64,000 nt of DNA, from NCBI GenBank assembly GCA_044224905.1, contig JBGAJN010000003.1:310001-374000 (forward strand). Direction: 5' to 3'. A model generated the notes under the pieces. The model had not been told where the DNA came from, made no database searches, and saw only the letters and a program-made list of their open reading frames with translations. The stretch is from JBGAJN01 sp044224905 (GTDB lineage Bacteria; Verrucomicrobiota; Verrucomicrobiia; Limisphaerales; JBGAJN01). The position numbers and the translations under genes were made by a program. Positions 32,481-40,215 of the stretch are shown in pieces (position 1 is the stretch's first letter; every line of letters begins with the position of its first letter).

Positions 32481-34865
32481 ATGAGAAAACTAGCCACCTT
32501 TGCTGCTTTTTTTTGCGCGGCCGTTGCGCATGCGGTTTCGCCCAGTCTGACCACGGTGACGCCCGCGGGCGGTCAACGCGGTTCGGAAGTCGACGTCGTC
32601 CTGCGTGGCGATCGTCTTGCCGACGCCAAGGAAATTTTGCTGTACGGCACCGGCATCTCGGTGATGAAAATCAACGACGCCACCAATTCCACGGTGAAAG
32701 CCACGTTGAAGATTGCGGCGGATTGCCCGATCGGCGAGCACTCGCTTCGCGTCCGAACTGCCGGCGGAATTTCTCCGTTGCGCATTTTTTATGTGGGCCC
32801 GTTTCCGTCGGTGTTGGAAAAAGAACCAAACAGCCAAATCACCAACGCGCAGCCGGTTTCCCTGAACACTACGGTGGAGGGTAGCATCGGAACCGAAGAC
32901 GTCGACTACTTCGCCATCGAAGCGAAAAAGAATCAGCGCCTGTCCGTCGAGGTTGAGGGAGCTCGTCTCGGTCGCACGATGTTCGATCCGTATGTGGCGA
33001 TTCATGATGGTGCTGGCAAAGTGATCGTGTCGTCCGATGACACGGCGTTGCTCACGCATGACGCGTTCGTTTCCATTTTGGCGCCGGCCGACGGCAAGTA
33101 TTTCGTGCAAGTTCGCGACAGTTCCTATAGTGGATCGGGACACGTGTATCGCATGCACGTGGGAACGTTTCCGCGTCCGTCCGCAGTGATGCCCCTTGGT
33201 GGCAAAGCTGACGAGACCATCGACGTGACCTTCATTGGAGATCCCGCGGGTGAATTTACTCAGAAGGTAAAGTTGCCCGCTCAGGCGGCGGGTAAATACG
33301 GTGTCGCTCCGGAGCACGACGGCACTTCTCCGTCGCCGAACTGGATTCGCGTCACAGATCTCGCCAACGCCGCGCCGGTAAAGGCGGGAACGGATATCAC
33401 GAACGCTCCGCTTGTCAGTGTCGAAGCGCCGCTGGCCTTGAATGGCGTGCTCGCGAAGAAGGGCGAACCTGCCTTCTATCGTTTCAAAGCCAAGAAAGAC
33501 CAGAACCTCGAGTTCGCGGTGTATGCGCGCCGGCTCGGATCACCGATTGATTCTGTGCTGACGGTGTTCAACGCCAAAGGCGGTTCGCTTGGGTCGAATG
33601 ACGACGCTGCGGGCAATGCTGACAGTCAGGTCCGCGTAAAGATTCCGGCCGATGGCGAATACATCGTGAAGGTTGCCGACCAGCTGAATCGCGGCGGCGC
33701 GAACTTCACCTTCCGTGTGGAAATTGCCGAAGTGAAACCCGAGGTGACGCTCTACATTCCGGATACGGCTCGCTACGACAACGAGACTCGCAAGTCCATC
33801 GTGGTTCCGCGCGGCAATCGCTTCGCTGTTTTGATGAACGCCAGCAAACAGGATTTCAGTGGCGACTTGAAGCTGTCGTTCGCTGGGTTGCCGAAGGGAA
33901 TCAAAGTAAATGCCGACAACATGGCGTCTGGCGTGACATCGCTACCGGTCGTTTTCGAAGCCGAACCGGACGCTCCGATTGCGGGCAATTTGCTCACACC
34001 TGCGGCTGCGCCGGTCGATGCGGCGAAGAAGGTGGCCAGCCGTTTCCGTCACGAGAACGAATGGGTGCGCATTCAGAACGCCACCGTTTACGTGCGTTCC
34101 GAAGTGAACCAAATCGCTGCTGCGGTGACGGAGGAACTGCCGTTCAAGGTGCGCATCGTGGAGCCAAAGGTTCCGATCGTGCAGAGCGGAGAAATGAATT
34201 TGCAGATCGTCGCTGAGCGCCAGAACGATTTCAATGAACCGATCACGGTCAAGATGCTGTGGAATCCGCCGGGCATCAGTTCGTTGCCTGACATGGTGAT
34301 TCCCAAAGGCAGCAACTCGGTGATCTACAAGCTGAACTCGACCGCCAGCGCCGAGACGCGCAAGTGGAAGATCGCCGTGATTGCGGGCGCGCCCGTCAAG
34401 GGAACGACGGCTTATGTTTCTTCCCAACTCGCTGAATTGGAAGTTGCACCCAGCATGATCTCCGGCAAAACCGAAATCACCAAAGTGGAACGCGGACAAA
34501 AAGCCAAGATGGTGTGCGTGCTGGATCAGAAGATTCCGTTTGAAGGCAAAGCTCACGTGCGGATCGTTGGTCTCCCTGACAATGTATCGGCGACCGAGGT
34601 GGATATCACCAAGGACAGCAAGGAAGCTGTGTTTGAAATTACCACGACGGACAAGAGCCCGGCCGGTTACTACAAGAACTTGTTCTGCAACGTGGCGATC
34701 ACCCAAAAGTCGGAAACGATTTCGCAGAATATCGCGCCGAGCACGATTCTGCGTATCGACGCTCCGCGGACCAAACAGTTGGCCACGGCCAAAGGCTCGG
34801 AAAAGCCCGAGGCGGCACCGGTTGCGGCGACGCCATCCAAGCCATCGCCGAAAAAGAAAAAGTGA
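32481..34865 (+). CDS. Secreted PPC-domain (pre-peptidase C-terminal) repeat protein
   Basis: 794 residues from the ATG at 32481 (MRKLATFAAFFCAAVAHA signal peptide); an earlier alternative start lies in the hairpin and is excluded. An IPT/Ig-like domain follows (LTTVTPAGGQRGSEVDVVL). Next come two PPC-type beta domains, around 105-210 (EKEPNSQITNAQPV, DVDYFAIEAKKNQRLSVEV) and 320-420 (AFYRFKAKKDQNLEFAVYA, SNDDAAGNADSQVRVKIPAD). C-terminal Ig-like strands and a Pro/Ala/Lys tail (SEKPEAAPVAATPSKPSPKK) end the protein. No catalytic motif is seen. In this gene neighbourhood the family is a standing but uncharacterised partner of DUF1549/DUF1553 proteins, probably periplasmic or surface. Confidence 0.82.
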   Translation: MRKLATFAAFFCAAVAHAVSPSLTTVTPAGGQRGSEVDVVLRGDRLADAKEILLYGTGISVMKINDATNSTVKATLKIAADCPIGEHSLRVRTAGGISPLRIFYVGPFPSVLEKEPNSQITNAQPVSLNTTVEGSIGTEDVDYFAIEAKKNQRLSVEVEGARLGRTMFDPYVAIHDGAGKVIVSSDDTALLTHDAFVSILAPADGKYFVQVRDSSYSGSGHVYRMHVGTFPRPSAVMPLGGKADETIDVTFIGDPAGEFTQKVKLPAQAAGKYGVAPEHDGTSPSPNWIRVTDLANAAPVKAGTDITNAPLVSVEAPLALNGVLAKKGEPAFYRFKAKKDQNLEFAVYARRLGSPIDSVLTVFNAKGGSLGSNDDAAGNADSQVRVKIPADGEYIVKVADQLNRGGANFTFRVEIAEVKPEVTLYIPDTARYDNETRKSIVVPRGNRFAVLMNASKQDFSGDLKLSFAGLPKGIKVNADNMASGVTSLPVVFEAEPDAPIAGNLLTPAAAPVDAAKKVASRFRHENEWVRIQNATVYVRSEVNQIAAAVTEELPFKVRIVEPKVPIVQSGEMNLQIVAERQNDFNEPITVKMLWNPPGISSLPDMVIPKGSNSVIYKLNSTASAETRKWKIAVIAGAPVKGTTAYVSSQLAELEVAPSMISGKTEITKVERGQKAKMVCVLDQKIPFEGKAHVRIVGLPDNVSATEVDITKDSKEAVFEITTTDKSPAGYYKNLFCNVAITQKSETISQNIAPSTILRIDAPRTKQLATAKGSEKPEAAPVAATPSKPSPKKKK

Positions 34866-34896
34866 TTTAGAGTAACGATCAACTACACGACCCGTT

Positions 34897-37335
34897 ATGA
34901 AAAAGACGTTGAAGACTCTGCTAATTGCCGCCGCGTGCGCCCTGCCTTTTATGGCCGGGGCGATGACGAAGTTGACCGATGTGAAGGTGTTTCCGGCGGA
35001 CGTAAATCTTAAGAGCCGCCAGGATCGCCAGTCCATCGTGGTGCAGGCGATCTACGCCGACGGCGTCACGCGTGACGTGACGGCGCAGGCGAGTTACACC
35101 TTCGCCAACAAGGCGTTGGTGAAGTTCGACAAATTCACCGTGTTTCCCGTTGCCGATGGAAAGACGGATTTGAAGATCAAGTTCGAAGGCAAGACCTTGA
35201 CCGTCCCGGTGCAAGTGGTGGATGCGAAGATCGATCAGCCGGTCAGTTTCAGCAAAGATGTCGTGCCGGTTTTCACCAAGGCGGGTTGCAATACGGGCGG
35301 CTGCCATGGCTCCTCTCGCGGCAAGGATGGCTTCCGACTCTCCCTGTTTGGCTTCGACCCGGATGGTGATCACTATCGACTCACTCGGGAAAACATTGCC
35401 CGCCGCATCAATCTCGCGTTGCCCGAGGAAAGTCTTCTGATGGAAAAGAGCATCGGCAAAGTGCCTCACACCGGTGGCGAGCGTTTCAAGCCCGGCACGG
35501 AGATGTATGACTTGGTGATGGCGTGGTTGAAGGCGGGCGCGCCGAAGGATGCGACAAATGTCGCGCACGTGGTTCGTTTGGAGATCAACCCCAAGCAGTC
35601 CGTTCTCGAAGGTGCTGGTGAAGCGCAGCAATTGAGCGTGCGCGCTTTTTATTCCGACGGTACGGATCGCGACGTGACGACATTGGCGGCTTTCACGAGC
35701 AACAACGACATGGCGGTGAAGGTTTCTGAAAATGGCAAAATCTCGGCTGGTACTCGTGGTGAGGCTTTCATTACGGCCCGTTTTGAAACGCACACGACTG
35801 GTGTGCAGGCGTTATCGATTCCCAAGAATCTCAAGTTCACCTGGCCGAACGTGAAGGAGAACAACTACGTCGACACGCTCGTGAACAACAAGCTCAAGAA
35901 GCTACGCATCGCTCCGTCGGAATTGTGCGACGACGCGACCTTCCTGCGCCGGGTTTACATCGACATCACCGGAACGTTGCCGACGCCTGAGGAAGTTCGG
36001 AAGTTCACCGCCGATCAATCCACGGGCAAACGCGAGATCGTGATCGATCAGTTGCTGAATCGTAAGGAATTCGTGGACATGTGGGTGATGAAGTGGGCTG
36101 AACTGCTGCAGATTCGTAGTGCGGATCAGATCCTCACGATGAGCTACAAGTCGACGTTGCAGTATTTTGACTGGCTCGAAGATCAGATTACGAAAAACGT
36201 TCCAGTCGATCAGATGGTTAAGAACCTTCTCACGTCCACGGGACCGAGCTTCGACAATCCCGCGGCGAACTTCTACAAGATCGAGCGCGATACGTTGAAG
36301 ATCTCCGAGAATGTCGCGCAGGTGTTCATGGGCATGCGCACGCAATGCGCCCAGTGCCACAACCATCCGTTCGATCGCTGGACGATGAACGATTACTACA
36401 GCTTCGCCGCATTCTTTGCTCAGGTCGGCCGCAAGACCGGCGAAGATCCCCGCGAAACGATCGTCTACAACGCCGGCTCGGGTCGGGTTAGCCATCCCAT
36501 TGGCAACAAAGACATGCCGCCCAAATTCCTCGGTGGTGAACAGCCGGAAATTCCCAAAGGCGTTGATCGCCGTGAAGTGCTCGCGGATTGGCTTGCGTCG
36601 CCAAAAAATCCCTACTTCGCCCGTAACTTGGCGAACCTCGTTTGGGCTCACTTCCTCGGCAAGGGCATCATTGATCCTGTCGACGACGTACGTGTGAGCA
36701 ATCCTGCGTCGAATCCGGAGCTCCTCGACAAGCTGGCCGAGCAGTTCACTTCGTATAACTACGACTTCAAGAAGTTCGTCCGCGACATTTGCAATTCGCG
36801 CACCTACCAATTGTCCTCCACGCCGAACGACTCGAACGGGAGCGACGATCGCAACTTTGCCAAGGCGAGTGTGCGCCGCGTCCGCGCTGAAGTGTTGCTC
36901 GATGCGCTCAATGGCGTGACCGAAACCGGTGAGAAATTCCGCGGCCTGCCGCAGGGCGCCCGTGCGGTGGAGATCGCCGACGGACGCACCAGTACCTATT
37001 TCCTCACCACGTTCGGGCGCGCGACTCGCGAGACGCCGTGCTCCTGCGAAGTGAAGATGGAACCGAATCTTTCGCAGGCGCTCCACCTCCTCAACGGCGA
37101 CGCCGTGAACTCGAAGGTCGTCAACGGCGGCGTGGTTAAGAAGCTGTTGAAGCAGGGCAAACAGCCGAAAGAAATCATCGAGGAACTTTACCTCCGCGCC
37201 TTTGGCCGTCTCCCCACCGCGACGGAAATGACCAAACTCCAGAACTTCTTTGTGGAAGGCAAGGATCAGTCGGTCGTGTTGAACGACATCTTCTGGTCGC
37301 TGCTCAACGCGAAGGAGTTCGTCTTCAACCACTGA
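34897..37335 (+). CDS. DUF1549/DUF1553 secreted protein with c-type heme-like motifs and Big2 domains
   Basis: 812 residues. A signal peptide ends near 22. Two bacterial Ig-like (Big2) domains surround a cytochrome-like segment: TKLTDVKVFPADVNLKS onward, and HVVRLEINPKQSVLEG onward. The segment has AGCNTGGCHGSS (Cys131, Cys136, His137), a C-x4-C-H spacing rather than CxxCH. DUF1549 (about 325-540) contains FLRRVYIDITGTLPTPEEV and the canonical CAQCHNHPFDRW heme-type motif. DUF1553 (about 575-800) contains REVLADWLASPKNPYFARN, PSNPELLDKLA-like text, SRTYQLSSTPN and ETPCSCEVKMEPNLSQAL. The function of these domains is unproven; redox or polysaccharide work has been suggested. It lies 31 bases after the PPC gene and 6 before the WD40 gene. 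Confidence 0.88.
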   Translation: MKKTLKTLLIAAACALPFMAGAMTKLTDVKVFPADVNLKSRQDRQSIVVQAIYADGVTRDVTAQASYTFANKALVKFDKFTVFPVADGKTDLKIKFEGKTLTVPVQVVDAKIDQPVSFSKDVVPVFTKAGCNTGGCHGSSRGKDGFRLSLFGFDPDGDHYRLTRENIARRINLALPEESLLMEKSIGKVPHTGGERFKPGTEMYDLVMAWLKAGAPKDATNVAHVVRLEINPKQSVLEGAGEAQQLSVRAFYSDGTDRDVTTLAAFTSNNDMAVKVSENGKISAGTRGEAFITARFETHTTGVQALSIPKNLKFTWPNVKENNYVDTLVNNKLKKLRIAPSELCDDATFLRRVYIDITGTLPTPEEVRKFTADQSTGKREIVIDQLLNRKEFVDMWVMKWAELLQIRSADQILTMSYKSTLQYFDWLEDQITKNVPVDQMVKNLLTSTGPSFDNPAANFYKIERDTLKISENVAQVFMGMRTQCAQCHNHPFDRWTMNDYYSFAAFFAQVGRKTGEDPRETIVYNAGSGRVSHPIGNKDMPPKFLGGEQPEIPKGVDRREVLADWLASPKNPYFARNLANLVWAHFLGKGIIDPVDDVRVSNPASNPELLDKLAEQFTSYNYDFKKFVRDICNSRTYQLSSTPNDSNGSDDRNFAKASVRRVRAEVLLDALNGVTETGEKFRGLPQGARAVEIADGRTSTYFLTTFGRATRETPCSCEVKMEPNLSQALHLLNGDAVNSKVVNGGVVKKLLKQGKQPKEIIEELYLRAFGRLPTATEMTKLQNFFVEGKDQSVVLNDIFWSLLNAKEFVFNH

Positions 37336-37341
37336 GTTATT

Positions 37342-39207
37342 ATGACCGTCGCACGCATTCTGTTCTCCGGCTTCGCGTCTGTAGCGCTGGCGGGTTCTGC
37401 CTTCGCTGCGGATGCCAAGAAAGTCACTTACGAGGACGACGTCCTGCCGATCTTTCGCGACAACTGCCTCAAGTGCCACAACCCTGACAAGTTGAAGGGC
37501 GATCTCGACCTGTCCACGTTCAACGGCACGCTCAAGGGCGGCGCCGGTGGCGTCAGCGTCAATGCCGGGGACGCGGACGGCAGCAAGCTTTATAAGTCGA
37601 TCACGCACGCGGAAGAGCCGGAGATGCCGCCGAAGACCAAGATGCCCGACAAGGAAATCGCCACGATCCGGAAATGGATCGAAGGTGGATTGCTTCAGGG
37701 CGCGGGCAGCAAAGCGCTCACGGGTAACAAGCCCAAAGTTGATCTCACGATCAAAGCGGTCTCGGTTGGCAAGCCGGACGGTCCGCCGCCAATGCCGGGA
37801 CCGGTTGCGCTCGATCCTTTCGTCAAGGTGGCTCACGAAACCGCTCTCAGCTCATTGGCGAGCAGTCCGTGGGCTCCGGTTGTGGCGTTGACGAGTGCGA
37901 AGCAGATCGTTCTCTACAACACGAGTGATCTCGAGTTCATCGGCGTTCTCCCGTTCCCCGAAGGTTTTCCGTGCGATCTCAAGTTCAGCCGCAATGGTAA
38001 ACTGCTCGTCGCTGGCGGTGGTCGCGGCGGTCAGTCCGGACTCGTAGCCGTCTGGGACATTACCAAGGGCGAACGCGTCATCACGGTCGGCGATCAATAT
38101 GATTCTGTCCTCGCTGCAGACATCAGCTCGGATCAAAAGTGGATCGCGCTCGGCGGTCCGGATCGCGTCCTGAAAATCTACAACACCAAGGACGGTTCCC
38201 TCGAGCACCGCATCAAGAAGCACACCGAATGGATTACTGCGTTGGAGTTTTCGCCCGACAGCAAGTATCTCGCGACTGGCGATCGCAATGGCGGCGTCGT
38301 GCTCTGGGAAGCGGATAGCGGTCAGGAAATGTATACGCTTCCCGGCCACAAAGGCGCTATTACTTCAATCAGTTGGCGGGGAGATTCCGAGATGGTTATC
38401 TCTTCCAGCGAAGACGGTACGATCAAGCTCTGGAAGGCGAGCGACGGGGCGCCGGTGAAAAGCATCACGGCGCATAGCGGTGGTGCACTCTGCGCCCGTT
38501 TCACCCACGATGGCCGGATCGTGTCGTCCGGTCGCGACAACAAGATTCAGATTTGGACGACGGCTGGCACGGCGCAGACATCGCTTCCGTTCACCGGCGA
38601 GCTGCCGAATCGCGTAACGTTCAGCGACGACGGCAAGAAGGTCATTGCCAGCGACTGGAACGGCAAGGTGTTCGTCTGGGATGCGACGAGCGGTAAGGTT
38701 CTCGGCGAGCTTGAAGCAAACCCTCCGACTTTGGTGGAACGCGTTCAGCGCGGCGCCCAACGCATCGCTGATTTGCAAGCTGCGGTGGATAAAGCCGCCG
38801 CCGCTCACGCCACCGAGGCTGCTGCGGCCAAGATCGCCCTGGACAACCTCGACAAAGCCAAGAGCGCTTTGGCGAAGGCTCAGGCCGGTGTTCCTGCGAA
38901 GGAAAAAGAAGCGAATACGCTGAAGGATAAACTCTCCAAGAACGCGGCCGACGAAGCGGCAAAGAAGCAACTGGCCGAGGTTCGCGAGGCGATCAAAAAC
39001 TTCAAAGCGCAGATAAACACGCTGCCCAAGGAGATCACGGCTGCGACTAAGCAGGCAGAAGCTGCGGCGAAGAAGGCGTCCGATGCAAAGTCGATCGTCG
39101 ATGATGCGATGTCCCGGTTGACGGCGGCGAAGACATCCTTGGCCAAGTGGAAGGCCGTTCAGCAAAACGCCCAATCCAAACCTGGCGGTAAAGTGGCTGC
39201 CCGTTGA
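37342..39207 (+). CDS. Cytochrome c (PSCyt1)-WD40 protein with C-terminal coiled coil
   Basis: 621 residues. Signal peptide (1-22, AFAA). A planctomycete-type cytochrome c domain has NCLKCHNPDKLKGDLDL with CxxCH at 42-46, and a distal Met region EPEMPPKTKMP. Residues about 150-455 form a seven-bladed WD40 propeller (SSDQKWIALGGPDRVLKIYN, SPDSKYLATGDRNGGVVLW, SSSEDGTIKLWKASDG, SDWNGKVFVWDATSG). Residues about 465-610 form an Ala/Lys-rich coiled coil. The three parts suggest a heme protein docked in a periplasmic complex with its DUF1549/DUF1553 neighbour. Last gene of the set, ended by a hairpin shared with the convergent operon. Confidence 0.88.
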   Translation: MTVARILFSGFASVALAGSAFAADAKKVTYEDDVLPIFRDNCLKCHNPDKLKGDLDLSTFNGTLKGGAGGVSVNAGDADGSKLYKSITHAEEPEMPPKTKMPDKEIATIRKWIEGGLLQGAGSKALTGNKPKVDLTIKAVSVGKPDGPPPMPGPVALDPFVKVAHETALSSLASSPWAPVVALTSAKQIVLYNTSDLEFIGVLPFPEGFPCDLKFSRNGKLLVAGGGRGGQSGLVAVWDITKGERVITVGDQYDSVLAADISSDQKWIALGGPDRVLKIYNTKDGSLEHRIKKHTEWITALEFSPDSKYLATGDRNGGVVLWEADSGQEMYTLPGHKGAITSISWRGDSEMVISSSEDGTIKLWKASDGAPVKSITAHSGGALCARFTHDGRIVSSGRDNKIQIWTTAGTAQTSLPFTGELPNRVTFSDDGKKVIASDWNGKVFVWDATSGKVLGELEANPPTLVERVQRGAQRIADLQAAVDKAAAAHATEAAAAKIALDNLDKAKSALAKAQAGVPAKEKEANTLKDKLSKNAADEAAKKQLAEVREAIKNFKAQINTLPKEITAATKQAEAAAKKASDAKSIVDDAMSRLTAAKTSLAKWKAVQQNAQSKPGGKVAAR

Positions 39208-39225
39208 GGAAGCTTGATTCTTTCG

Positions 39226-39262
39226 AACGCGCAAGGCTCTGGCTTTGCGCGTTTACTTTTTC
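39226..39262. terminator. Bidirectional terminator between convergent clusters
   Basis: AACGCGCAA (39226-39234), loop, TTGCGCGTT (39245-39253), then T-rich TACTTTTTCTC on the right. The right arm contains the first base of the stop codon of the leftward gene. It ends the cytochrome-WD40 gene and probably the ten-gene operon. Confidence 0.65.
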
Positions 39263-40215
39263 TCGTAGAGCCTCGCGATCTTAAGGAGCAGTTTTTCGAG
39301 GGCCACGTAATAGTCCTTCTCCTCCATGTCGGACTTGGCTTCGCGTAGCTTGGCAATGGCGAGCTCGAGCTCATCGCGCTGAGCCCGGATTTCCGGTGAG
39401 AGAGCGCGTTCGGCCTCGCTGCGGACGAGATGCAATTGGTGCGCCCGCAGCCCGTCCGACGACGCACCTTCCTTGGACTTCTTCACCGCGCGGATGCCTT
39501 TGAACCAGTCGCTGGGAGTGCCGAAGCCGTCGCCGTTATCATCAATCAGCGCGTGCTCGGTCACGAGGCGTCCCTCGGTTTCGTAAAACTCTTTCACGCG
39601 TTGCGAGGCGCTGAGAAACGCCTCGAGCAGCGAGGTCTGGCCGTCCTTGTCGAGATCGGCATTTGGATCTGCGATTGCCTCGGAAATGTATTGGCCAAAA
39701 TGCGCGTAGTTCTGTTCGTAACCGCTGCGCGTCGCGGTGATGATCACACGGCCGCGATGGGAAAGTGCCTTGAGCAAGGGGCCGCTCGCGGAGGACGTAT
39801 CGATCACCGCAAGCGGGCGTTGCACGGGCTGTAACCATTCGGCCAATTCCGAAATCGTCAGGTCATTGCCGCGCAGATTGAACTTTGCCTCCTTGCCATC
39901 GAATGTTCCGTGTCCGAGCAAAACGACCCACAGTTCAGCGCTGGTTTCGTGCTGTTCCTTTGCGATCGCGCTCTTGAATTCCAGCAGTGCGTTCGTACCG
40001 CCCGCGTCCTTGCCGATCGTCACGGCTTTCGCGCCGCCGCGGATACAGGCCTGTTGCCAAAGCCCCGCCCACTTGGCGAACTGTTCCGCGTATTCCTCTT
40101 CGCCACCTGCGCCGACGACGATCAGGACGGTTGCTTGGGCGGAACCCTCGGCCCGGATCGGCGACTGATGAAATCCGGCAACGAGCGCGCAAACAATGAT
40201 CAGCAGTTTCTTCAC
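39253..40215 (-). CDS. Caspase/legumain-fold (C13-like) protein lacking the catalytic Cys
   Basis: 320 residues from a GTG at 40215 that overlaps the upstream stop (GTGA); an ATG 81 bases earlier lies inside the upstream gene. It has a signal peptide (VKKLLIIVCALVAGF) and a clan-CD fold: LWVVLLGHGTFDG with the expected His at about 102, then the strand PLAVIDTSSASGPLL. The normal catalytic Cys after the D-x strand is Ser (about 141-142). RVIITATRSG follows as in C13 proteins. EF-hand-like loops DLDKDGQTS and DDNGDGFGT may bind calcium. The C-terminus is a Glu/Lys-rich coiled coil (SPEIRAQRDELELAIAKLRE). It is last in the ten-gene operon. Either a pseudo-protease or a serine variant; activity is doubtful. 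Confidence 0.75.
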   Translation of the reverse strand: MKKLLIIVCALVAGFHQSPIRAEGSAQATVLIVVGAGGEEEYAEQFAKWAGLWQQACIRGGAKAVTIGKDAGGTNALLEFKSAIAKEQHETSAELWVVLLGHGTFDGKEAKFNLRGNDLTISELAEWLQPVQRPLAVIDTSSASGPLLKALSHRGRVIITATRSGYEQNYAHFGQYISEAIADPNADLDKDGQTSLLEAFLSASQRVKEFYETEGRLVTEHALIDDNGDGFGTPSDWFKGIRAVKKSKEGASSDGLRAHQLHLVRSEAERALSPEIRAQRDELELAIAKLREAKSDMEEKDYYVALEKLLLKIARLYEKK

